NCBI RefSeq assembly: GCF_052324685.1
Contig: NC_135220.1
Span: 4,491,656-4,555,655 of the forward strand
Origin: Brachyhypopomus gauderio
Lineage: Eukaryota; Chordata; Actinopteri; Gymnotiformes; Hypopomidae
DNA length: 64,000 nucleotides
Direction: 5' to 3'
Each line of letters begins with the position of its first letter. Positions within the stretch are counted from its first letter, which is position 1. Under the pieces are notes generated by a model. That model saw only the letters and a list, made by a program, of their open reading frames with translations. It ran no database searches and had not been told where the DNA came from. This document shows positions 46,614 to 57,300 of this stretch, piece by piece. The position numbers were made by a program, and so were the translations under genes.

Positions 46614-48475
46614 CGATCCAGCACGAGGTGGCCTCTGTACAGATGTTTGACCACCTGGTGAAGGTGAATAACCTGGAGATGGTGATGGAGCAGTATGGCC
46701 TCTCCTTACCTGAAGATCTCACCTTCATCAAGGAGCAAATCGCAGGTCCCCCGAACAGCGGCGTCGGTGCCTCTCAGGTACGAGCGTGCGGTCCGGAACC
46801 GCCCATCTGGATCGGATCTCTTCCCCATCACAGGTGTGAAGGCTCCGTCGCCATGTGGTCCAACAGCACGGCTGAACAGTGTGTTCTCGCCCTTTAGTGG
46901 CCTTACAGAGGCAGATGCGAAGAGAAGTCTTTTCTGTACGAAATTGTAGCAAATAAGAGAAACGGCATCGATGTGGACAAGTGGGACTATTTTGCAAGGT
47001 TGGTGCCGGTCTGCGTAAAGGTACGATACGGGTGTGATGTCTTGCTGTTGACAGGTGGCGTCGGTAGCCAAGAACGTTTTGTGTGTGAGGTCCATGATGG
47101 CTTCCTTGCTCACTGGCTGACTGGAGAAGCCATTCTGCAACTGTGTTTTCCCAAACTTTACATACAGTCACATTATTGCCAAGACTTTATAGAAACTGGA
47201 TTTGACTGATCCATGATGAAACACCTTTAGCTTCAGCAGTTGTGAAGGTTTCTGCTGACCCCCTGAGACTGGAGGCTGTAAATATACCATGATGAAGAAT
47301 TCTGGATGTTCTTGGATGTGTATCCCATTTTGTTTTTCATTTCACTTTTCTTTCGCACACTGTCGGTATTTGTTCGTAATTGCTACCGTGTTATTTCACG
47401 TTTTCTCTCCACGATCAGAGACTGCTACCACCTGGGCATCAACAACAACTTTGACTACCGTCGGTTCCTCTTGTTTGCGCGGGTGTGTGAGGTGAAGGGG
47501 AAGAAGCACATCTGTACCAGAGACAAGGTACCTGCTGTGCCCGCTGGGCCTACCACTAGAACTGGGACAGGCTGGTACACAATGTAAACCCTTACAAATG
47601 AACGACTACATAGTCATAATAGTTTCATTACTGGTAAGTAACTCTGAAACCCATAAAAATCTCTATAAATGGGAAACTTCTAAAAGTCCGACTTCTTCAT
47701 GGACCTCTTTAGTAAACGTCATATAAAATGTAACTGAGGAAAAGGTCATTAGATTTACAATCAGGCAGATTAATTTTTTTACATTCTCTCTAACACTGCC
47801 AAGGCAGACATGCTGTGCACATCACACCTTCTGCTAAGGTCAATAGGAGTATTAATAACATTTATTATTAATTAATGTATTATTAGAGTATTAATAATGT
47901 GTATACAACATTTCCAGCGTCACCAGATGAGTTTTTATATCATTATATGCTACGCACTCTTGCCCTCTTCATTAAAGAAAATTAATTGTTCATTTGTGTT
48001 ATTTTAATTTAAAATGTGTAATCTGAATGTAAATTATGGTTTCCACAGGAAGTGGGTAATTTATATGACATGTTCCACACGCGGAACTGTCTGCATCGCA
48101 GGGCCTATCAGCACAAAGTGGGGAACATCATTGAGGCCATGTGAGTACCATCACACCTTCATCACCTTCTCCTCCACATCTGGCCAGAGCTGAACCTGAA
48201 ACTGTTACTCCTCTCTATCTCCCTCAGGTCAGCCAACATGTCTTTATTTTTAATCTGCCTAAGACATACAGTTAATAATGCGTAAAATAACTGTGAGCGC
48301 ACAGCCAGTGTGGTCTTAGGTTCTTGACCAGGGCAGGCTGTGGGCATCAGCAGGCATCACCGTGTTGGTCTCCTGGTGAGACCTGATTCTGCTCTGCTGC
48401 ACTCAGGATCAGAAGAACCCTGGTTACAGACTACTTCATTCAAGTCATGTGGACATGTGAAAGTGATGAATGCTT

Positions 48476-48522
<47 letters not shown>

Positions 48523-50358
48523 GAAGGATAACGGAAGCGTTGGTGAAAGCTGATCCATATATTCAGATCCAGGGTTCATCAGGGAAGATGTTCAGGATCT
48601 CAGAGAGCATAGATGACATGGAGGCGTACAGCAAACTTACAGGTGATCTGTCCACCTTACTGATGATGACTAGCTATGAGTTAGTTACAAATTACAAGTT
48701 GCATGACCTTCTGCTATATTTGCCGTGTTCTTGAACCCATTCTTGACCTTTGAACCCTCTCCCTCTAGACCAGGTCTTTGAGCAGATCCTGTACTCCCCT
48801 GATCCCAACCTGTCCGAGGCCCAAGCCATCCTTCAGAACATCTTGTGCAGGCGCCTGTACAAGTGTGTGGGGCAGACCACACCTGCGAAGCCTTTGGATG
48901 TGACGCAGGTGAGCAGGAGAACTGGCCGTTGGCTCTCGCCGGTGCTGCCGTGATCAAGTTAATCATGCTGGGCTGCATGACTGCGCAGGAATGAGGTTTT
49001 ACGGTTACTACACCCAGATGCCATACGCACCCAGATTCACACAGTGTCCGCATGCTCCGGTGTTTGACAGCACTGGTTGGGTCCTTGTCTAGAAACCTGT
49101 TTCTGAGAGGTGTGGTGTGGATGGGAACAACAGCATCCGCTGTGATGGCTGTGATTTCATTCTTCTTGTGGTTAGAGTTTCAGATGGTACCTTGGTGCAT
49201 TTCTCCTTAAGTCACAGTTTCTGAAATACTTTAGCAGGAAGTCTTTGACACGTTATTGAATGGTGACATGGGAGCTTGCTGGGTTTAAACGAGTGGTCAG
49301 GATCCAGGATTCAGTAGCTTCAGTGTGTTCATGCAGAAGACGCTGCTAGACTGGTCGTGTGAGATGGCCCGGTCCAAACCAGAGGGCACCACCCTGCATC
49401 TGAATCCGGAGGACTTTGTTGTCAATGTGAGAAAACAAACACAGCAATACACACTCGGTTGTTGTTTTAGTCCTGGTTGCCAGTCCAGCCCCTCTGAACG
49501 CTCCCTTTGCTTGGCAGGTGATTTACATGGATTACGGGATGAAGGGGAAAAACCCAATTAACAACGTCTACTTCTACTGCAAGAAGGACCACAGCAAAGC
49601 CATCAAGATCCGCAAGAACCAGGTACCGAGCTTGAGCGTGCCCAGCACGTTGCTCTCCACCTCACACCCGCTCCACCTCACACCACCTTATTACACCACC
49701 TTATCACACCACAATGCTTTGGCATGTGAGGTCAAAGCCACTTTTTGTTTTGTTTTTAAACAGGTAATACGAGTGTAACCGTCCGTGCCCGCGAACACGG
49801 AACAAACGAGTGAAACTTGCGTTATGAATGAAGTGATTGATGCTGTAATGTTGCAGGGGAAATAAAGATTTCTCACTCCACCTCTGGGGGCGTTTATGGT
49901 TTTAGTGTTGATCCTTCTGTGTTCAAGCAGCTTGTCAGTTTTTATGTGGCTACAAACGGTTATATCTGATCAGTATCTGTTCAAAATGAGTTTTTGTAGA
50001 TTGTTGTCCACCCACTCACTTCGCCACACGTGGTGTCATTTGTAAGGTCATGTGACAGGAAGTGGTCAGTGGTCATGTGTCAGTCACCAGCGTGGTTCCT
50101 CCTCATAGGGCATTCGCACGATGCCTTCTTCACACATCCAGGCTGACGTGTCCCCGTCACCTCGTCACGCCTGCAATACCGTCTTCCTCCTGCAGGTGTC
50201 CAAGCTGCTGCCCGAGAGGTTTGCTGAGCAGCTGATTAGAGTTTACTGCAGGAAGACTGACGAGACGAGCCTGGAGGCTGCCAGGAAGTACTTTGTGCAG
50301 TGGTGCATAAACAGGAACTTCTCCAAACCACAGGTACCACAGTCCTGCTGCACAGGGG

Positions 50359-50439
<81 letters not shown>

Positions 50440-53400
50440 TGTGTGCGTGCGTGCGTGGGCTTGGTGGGACCCTGTGTGTGTGTGTCCCTGATATAATGCA
50501 ATCTCTCCTGAGGATGAGTGCTAGTTAGCTCTCTAGCTGCAGCGACCAGCACTGATAAAGCTGACTGTGACTCTTAACATCACTGTCCCGACCTCCTGCC
50601 AATGACTTGTGTGTGTGTGTGTGTGTGTGTCCACTACAGTGTTTGGCTACAGTAAAACTGGGAGGTCATCAAAGAGCTCTGATATGGAGTGAGTGGCATT
50701 TGCCAAATTCAGAATCTGCCACCTGATAAACAGAACAACCATAATGTGAATAAGCCCTGAAACAGTAAATTCGAAAGCCCTCGAGACAAAATAAACACCA
50801 ACATAAACGACTGTCAATCACAAAGACAACCCATCACTGTCATTAGTTATAGAAACAATAAAATGTGTAGGCAGTTAGTAAGCCTCATGTTTAACTATTT
50901 GCAATGATGATTGCAGGCAGATTATTACTGTACCTTCATTTAACTACATTGAACTCTTATTTGCTGAACAAAGCACAAAACTGTCCATGCAGAGCGAGAC
51001 TGCAGCAGCGTCAGACCTGCAGATCGGGAAGCTTTTCAGAATGGGTTCAGGGTCAAAGGTTCTGACCACGTCTGCAAATTGTACGCTGTAGGTTATGTCA
51101 AAACACAGTGTGCCTGTGCTTCTGTGATTTTACAGTTATTTGGGTTTTACAGTAGGCCTATTACTATTAGTGTTGGTAATATTGATAAGAACACTTATTG
51201 ATTCATTATGAATAATTATAAGGGGCACCACCCTGAAAACTCAGAAATATGTATTTAATAATGAAATGATATATCTGTCTCATTACCGAAGGTGAAGCTC
51301 AGAGTCTGTGCAGTGACCCAGTTCCACTGGTTGAAATATATTTGCCATAGTAGTTGATTTCATGAATAAATGCAAATTTTACTGATCAATAGATATCAAC
51401 AATTTAACGCTACCAGTGTTGCCATAGTTACTTTGAAACAGTAATCCGACTACTGACTACTTCTTTAAAAAGTAGCTCAGTTAAGTTACTGACTACTTGC
51501 TTTTAAAAGTAACTAAGTTAGATTACTTTTAGTTACTTTCAGCAGAGGCTGATCCCCCGCCCCTATAACAGGAAAATGACTACCAGTTCTGCCAATACTC
51601 ACTTTATTGACATGTATTTTAACCGGAACATCAAAAATGACACTGGCATTTGTAAACTTTTTCTTGAAATAGGCTTTGTTGTTTTTAAAATAAATAAATA
51701 AATAAGACAGTCTTTCTGTTCAACTCCGCCCACTTACAGGGTTGCCAATTCTCACGCATTGAGCGTGAGACACACGCATTTGACTGTCTTCACACGCTCA
51801 CACGCCACACTTTCGATATCTCACGCCGAAAAAAAATCTAGTTTATTTACCTCTGATCCATATCTATGATTCAATGAGTTACTAGTTCGATCTGGCGCCA
51901 ACCACCGGCGATCGATAGATCGTGATATAATACTGAATTTAGTCCATTTTACACCCCGCCCGGTAACAATTTACGTTCGCCGCCACCCCCCGGTTTTTTT
52001 CAGGTTTGACGTTGTGTTTTTGAAAGTAGACAGCACTCTGTCGCCAGCACAGAGTGTACAACGCACCTTAATGTTGTCATCCTTAACCGAAATAAAATCA
52101 AAATAATGCCTGTATTTCCAGCTGCTAAAGGCGACCCTCTCCTTCCATCTGACTTTGGCGCCGCAGAAATGACATAACCGCGCAAGAAACGTGTAGCCAA
52201 AAAATAAGAATGAATAACCTACGTTCCCCCGAAATGCAGAAATAGTAACGCACGATGTTTTAGATAAGTAACTTTAATCTGACTACTAGTTTTTAAATAG
52301 TAGTTGCGTTAGACTACTCGTTACTGAAAAAAGTAGTCCGACTACAGTAACGCGTTACTAAGTAACGCGTTACCGGCATCACTGAACGCTACAATGCTTA
52401 CGACGCCTAAGGTCGAAAACTTGGTTTAGGTTCAGAGAGTTAATCAAGCTATTAAAAGAATCAGAGGAAGGACAAACCAACTGAAATTAAACTAACTATG
52501 AAATGGAAAACTCCACAGACCATTTAAACCAATGTTAACCAACCCAAAAGCAACGATGGTTAAAGTAAATGAAAATGGAGGTAAATGCCTCATAGATGAA
52601 ACTATTATATGGAAGTTGTCAAGAGATGTTGGTCCTATAGTGGGTATAAATGATAATAGCAGCAAACCAGACTGGCATCAAAGCGCCATGATGAACGAAG
52701 GTGCCTTACTCAAGGCGAGAGTCTTTGAATGGTTGTCCACTGGTGCCGTCAGGAATACGCGGTATTTTGAGGTCCAAAATGAACCCATGCGTGCTTTCCG
52801 AGGTTGTACCAAGCACACCGTGACCCAGCTGTTCGGAGAAGTTGAGCGATGATGTATGAGTTTTGGACCTCTGTACACTCGTTTGAGTAATCAAGGCCTT
52901 CGTGGAGTTGGACAGGTGTGCTCGCTCGTCTTTATGCGCCACTGCAGAATTTGTATAAACTTCTTCCGAAGACATAACTCATCCTAACTCTACAAACAAA
53001 CACGGAGGCAAGATAACTTTGCGACACGTGTTGGAGCAAATTACGTGAGTTTAAACGAACTCGCGGTTAAACAGATGTTAGGTTTTACTTAATATAATTA
53101 TATACTTACTTCTTGGATTCTTTGAAGTTGACGTTTTTGTGGAAATCCAGGCACATTTCTTGTAGCGATGTTTTGGTTTCTTTCCAACTCCTAATTCCGA
53201 CTTCCACTTCAACTAACTTTTCTTACTAGGTTATGGAGTTTTAATATTGATCCAAGGGCGTTGCGAGATGGGAGGGACTAGCTGTCATGCCTATGTATAT
53301 TCATTTAAGGCATTACCCTCCAGTTTGAAACAAAAGCAATGCAACAACTAAGATACAGAACCATGGCAAAGATAGAAAAGTTTAAGTTACATATCAACAG

Positions 53401-54878
53401 ACCTGGAAAAGTGTATATTTTCCTACAAGTACATCACTTAGGAATAAATAAATAAGAGTTGGTTTGTCAGGATATATTAGTTAAGGCATTTCATTAGTAT
53501 TCACACTTCCAAAGCCATCTATGACATAACAGGCTTCCTTAACTCACCATACTGGAGCTGAGGAGGAAATCAAATTAGAAGTAACAATATCCAGATTACA
53601 TTACGTTACACTTTTTTTACACAAAAAAAGCACATAGTTTATTTTGTGATATATTCTGTGATATATCATTACTATTTGTATAGTGGACAATACTGTGAAT
53701 TTTAGCTCATAACCCTACCAACCCCAGGGCATGTGCGTGTGTGATTGGGTGGGCTTCGTGGTGGGCGTGTGTGTGCGTGATTGGGTGGGCTTCGTGGTGG
53801 GCGTGTGTGTGTGTGATTGGGTGGGCTTCGTGGTGGGCGTGTGTGTGCGTGATTGGGTGGGCTTCGTGGTGGGCGTGTGCGTGTGTGGTTGGGTGGGCTT
53901 CATGGTGGGCGTGTGCGTGCGTGATTGGGTGGGCTTCGTGGTGGGCGTGTGCTTGTGTGATTGGGTGGGCTTTGTGGTGGGCGTGTGCGTGCGTGATTGG
54001 GTGGGCTTTATGGTGGGCGTGTGTGTGCGTGATTGGGTGGGCTTCGTGGTGGGCGTGTGCGTGCGTGATTGGGTGGGCTTCATGGTGGGTGGGTGCGTGC
54101 GTGCGTGATTGGGTGGGCTTCATGGTGGGCGTGGGCATGATTGGTGGGCTTCGTGGTGGGCGGGTGCGTGCGTGATTGGGTGGGCTTCATGGTGGGCGTG
54201 TGTGTGTGTGATTGGGTGGACTTCATGGTGGGCGGGTGCGTGCGTGATTGGGTGGGCTTCATGGTGAGGTGTGTGTGCGTGATTGTGTGGGCTTCATGGT
54301 GGGCGGGTGCGTGCGTGATTGGGTGTGCGTGATTGGGTGGGCTTCGTGGTGGGCGTGTGTGTGCGTGGTTGGGTGGGCTTCATGGTGGGCGGGTGCGTGA
54401 TTGGTGGGCTTCATGGTGGGCGTGTGCGTGCGTGATTGTGTGGGCTTCATGGTGGGCGGGTGCGTGTGTGGTTGGGTGGGCTTCGTGGTGGGCGTGTGCG
54501 TGATTGGTGGGCTTCATGGTGGGCATGGGCGTGATTGGTGGGCTTCATGGTGGGCGTGTGCGTGCGTGATTGGTGGGCTTTGTGGTGGGTGCGTGCGTGA
54601 TTGGTGGGCTTCATAGTGGGTGTGGTTTGGTGGGCTTCATGAGGTCACTCATATCCTGTTGGTCTTGATGGTTCCAGGATGGTGACGTCACAGCACCAGA
54701 ACTCACTCCTCTTAAACGGGACTGGAAGACGAACGATGCCGATGATGACAGTGCGGATGATGACGACGTTGCCCAGGCAGGAGCAGGCCACACCCCCTTT
54801 AATGGTGGACAGGGCGTAAGGACCAACCTCTTTCCTGCTCAGGGAGAACACCGGCTAGACCACCAGCATCCTCATTGA
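42498..54878 (+). CDS. samhd1: SAMHD1 deoxynucleoside triphosphate triphosphohydrolase
   Basis: SAMHD1 hydrolyses dNTPs to nucleoside and triphosphate as a GTP/dNTP-activated tetramer; in vertebrates it limits dNTP pools and acts at replication forks. Exons: 42498-42672, 43849-43915, 44670-44742, 45179-45339, 45625-45740, 46446-46516, 46622-46777, 46898-46998, 47419-47527, 48049-48140, 48527-48642, 48769-48908, 49337-49426, 49518-49622, 50196-50333, 54678-54878; phases agree. Two ATGs are adjacent (42498, 42501); the second has the better context (G at +4) and gives 635 aa (human 626). SAM domain about 30-95 ([20 protein letters not shown]). HD domain: His155 (RFEHS), His194-Asp195 (LCHDLGHGPF), Asp307 (FARDCYH). 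Allosteric residues DTPQFQRLR at 125-133. A TPLK site near 579 matches the CDK phosphosite of the human C-tail. The C-terminus carries an acidic run instead of the mammalian tail. Confidence 0.97.
43014..43087. repeat. (TA)n microsatellite, about 37 units
   Basis: A pure TA tract in samhd1 intron 1. The same intron holds a 60-bp tandem repeat further on. Confidence 0.97.
43308..43458. repeat. 60-bp tandem repeat, about 2.7 copies
   Basis: Units contain agcagacatgggttttataa, ttatttattattcctagag and cacagtgacattaaagc. Copies are nearly identical, so the duplication is recent. In samhd1 intron 1. Confidence 0.9.
43943..44088. repeat. (GT)n/(GTGC)n microsatellite after a samhd1 donor
   Basis: Begins about 28 bp after the GTTAGT donor of samhd1 exon 2 (ends 43915). 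GTGTGC-type units come first, then pure GT. Confidence 0.95.
44346..44462. repeat. about 32-bp tandem repeat, 3-4 copies
   Basis: Units of gggcgttcctgacggacgag followed by actgtcggtc, with small variants. Samhd1 intron 2. A pure G run of about 26 bp follows at 44765-44790 in intron 3. Confidence 0.85.
46582..46611. repeat. (GT)n tract before a samhd1 acceptor
   Basis: GT repeat followed by tcgatccag, the acceptor of the exon at 46622. A like tract at 48479-48519 precedes the acceptor (tttggaag) of the exon at 48527. Confidence 0.92.
51414..52384. mobile_element. non-autonomous hAT transposon (971 bp)
   Basis: Ends are cagtgttgccatagttactt and taacgcgttaccggcatcactg-like; they form imperfect inverted repeats (cagtg(a/t)tgcc...agttact). 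Perfect 8-bp target duplications aacgctac lie at 51406-51413 and 52385-52392. Subterminal sequence is rich in agtaac/gttact and gactact motifs on both sides. No transposase frame is intact. Inserted in the last samhd1 intron. Confidence 0.9.
52532..52975. other. unrecognised open region in samhd1 intron
   Basis: Both strands stay open here: plus 52532-52852 (106 codons) and minus 52975-52706 (89 codons, beginning [20 protein letters not shown]). Upstream on the minus strand, 53110-53240 contains a possible short first exon with a gtaagt-type donor. Neither protein resembles a family I know. Base composition is not repeat-like. It may be a decayed gene or transposon piece, or chance. Confidence 0.25.
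53728..54640. repeat. 36-bp minisatellite, about 25 copies
   Basis: Units of gattgggtgggcttcgtggt followed by gggcgtgtgtgtgcgt, with cat/cgt and gtgc/gtgt variants and several shortened copies. The multiple-of-3 period gives open frames on both strands. The array ends about 40 bp before the acceptor (ggttccag) of the last samhd1 exon. Confidence 0.96.
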
Positions 54879-57300
54879 TCAGAGAAGGAGAAGAACTGCA
54901 CGATCCAGCACTCTCTGACCTCCTGCAGCAAACATAACCCTGCCTTAAGCCTTTTTAGTGTGAACTTTATTTTTGTACTTTTATTGTGTAGTTCTGTATA
55001 AAAGTCCCCCTGGTGCTGGTCTGGGCTTTAATGGGGCTGTTTTATGTTATTATATATGCACAAACCATGTGGCAGCATCATGTTCTTTACTCCCATCATG
55101 TTCATCAGGGCTCTGATATTATTGCCTCGCACACATTTTGTCTTTCAGATAGTAAAGTTGCTCAGATATCTGGAGCCGGAACTCCTACTACATGCTGTTT
55201 TAAATACGTTTACTCTCTTTTGATTAAAGCCACAGTCTCCTGGCTTCCCATTTGACTTTGTTTATATCTGTAAGAAGTACAGAAAATGCATCTGGGTTTT
55301 AATAGGTTTTACGTTTTTTTGTAGCGTTGTCGAGCAGAGCAGAAGCATGCAGCTTTTACACACCAGCCAGCATGGGGCATTGACACCGCAGCAGAGCGGG
55401 TTACTTTTATATTTATTAAGTTAGCATTTTGAGAGGGGACGTTTTGCTACTGTATTACTCTATGTTTGTGAGTGTGTGTGTATACAATCTAATATTGCAA
55501 AATATTTTCTCCTCAACATGATCTAGTCAAAAGTGGATTATATTTAAATTTGCTGATTTTATGTTTTGGATTTTGATAATATTTTCATTACCTATGTGTG
55601 GCTTGGTTTTTGTTTGAAAGTTTTTTTTTGTGGTATAGTTTTGTGGTCTCTTTATTACATTTAGTTCACTGAGGTGTGTGCCTTGAGGTGTGTTTTTGCT
55701 GTGTGATTTCAGGTACTGCTCAGATGGGTTTTTGATATGTGTTTAAAAGATGCACTTAAGTGAAAACATGGATAAAAGTTACATATATAAGAAGTCATCT
55801 GTAATGGTCTGTTTATTTTGGGTTTATTGAAAGTAATTGGTGTTATTTGGAACTGATGATACTTTGCTAGTAAGTGTGTTCCACCTTCATGCATCACCTG
55901 TCTGTTGTTCAGGACGCTGGCAGTAGAGGGCACTGTTGCCCTGTCAACTTTGTTATTGGTTCTGATCATAGACCTGTTGAGTGAAGAATTAGATTCTCTA
56001 GGATGGTGTACTGAGTCCTCTGGACAGCCGTGCCTAACGGGGCTGTCTGATGTGATGAGTACAGTGTAAACAGTGCGATGTGATGTACATGTAAATACAA
56101 CAAATACATGCAATTATCATCTATACCAGCTTTAAACACGACTATACTGTAGATGAAAGACAACTCGTGGGTAGAGGGATGGGTGGTTTGCTCTTTTACA
56201 AGTATGATGCAGTGTGTACTGATGGGGGGTTGGATACTTTTACAGGGGTTTAGTTACTAGATTACTGCATTTTTGTTCCACAGCACCATTGGATGGATAT
56301 TCTAAGACAATACAAATGCTACAAGAAATGTATCATATAAAATATTATCTGTATGTTGCTGAATAGAAGGAGAATGAGAGAGAGAGAGAGAAGGTCCCCA
56401 GCTCAAAAAGAGTCTTCCACCAATATGAAGAGATCACATGCTGCTATTATCTCACCATGAGACAGAAGCTAAACACCAAATAGAGTCCATGGGTTCCTTA
56501 TTTCTCCAACAACGCTCCTCAGGGTTCAGAACAGGGTTCTCCTGTTCCACCAATCAGGACACCAGAGGTTCTCTGAAAAACGGAGTCTTAGGGTGTGAGG
56601 TGAGTCTTCTGAACACTGGAGACCCTCGGGGCTGTGTTGAGGTAGTCATGACCAGCCAGTCAGTGTTCACCCACCACATCCTCAGGTTCACTACATTTGT
56701 TTAAATTACATAATGCATCACATAATTACACAGTAAGTGACCGTATGTGTCACTGAGTCATAATCATATTTCATTGTCCATCAGCGTTTGGCGACGCCAT
56801 TATGCTTTTAGGTGTTTTTTCCCTGTAGTTTCTCAGTGTGCCGCTGTAGGCTAAACACGGACTAACCAGCAGGACAGTTGGAAAGAAATCCAAAGATAAC
56901 CCACAATATTACGTTAAAAGCAGCCTCCCAGTAGCCTGCCAACTGGCTACTACAACTCACTGCCAACTGGAAAACAACGTCCCAGTAGCCATCTGTGCAC
57001 TGTCTGCTGGGACTGTGACGTAAATCATAAAATGTTCACTGAGAACATAAACTATGAGATAAAGACTGCAGAGATGTCCCCTACTACTGACTCTCTGATT
57101 AGAGCTCTAATATCAGCAGTGTTCTCTCTCCATAATGTAACTCCCCCATCTCGTCCATAGAGAAGACATGAAGTAAGCAGTTGTACAAACCCCCACTCTG
57201 ATCTCTGTCCTGTAAAAGCCCCGCTGTGTCCAAATAATATGCACTAAAATCTGAAGTGGGCTAGAACCCAAAACATCCTGGGAACAGAAACAGAGGACCA
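54879..57300 (+). other. samhd1 3' UTR and downstream
   Basis: T-rich sequence after the samhd1 stop (tga 54876-54878). A candidate polyadenylation signal attaaa at 55223-55228 would give a 3' UTR of about 0.35 kb. I see no coding exon further on. Confidence 0.45.

Larger units (their letters stand above)
50334..54677 (+). other. samhd1 last intron (4.3 kb)
   Basis: Much longer than the other samhd1 introns (0.1-1.2 kb). It holds a (GT)n tract at 50361-50455, unique sequence, a hAT element at 51414-52384, an unexplained open region at 52530-53250 and a 36-bp minisatellite to within about 40 bp of the last exon. The insertions account for most of its size. Confidence 0.85.

Noticed and set aside
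46706..47171. Minus-strand ORFs of about 145 codons across samhd1 exon 8
   Set aside because: They overlap a well-supported plus-strand exon and its introns and show no domain. Shadow frames.
53731..54450. Trp/Val/Cys and His/Thr/Pro repeat proteins
   Set aside because: They are frames across the 36-bp minisatellite in the samhd1 intron, open on both strands.
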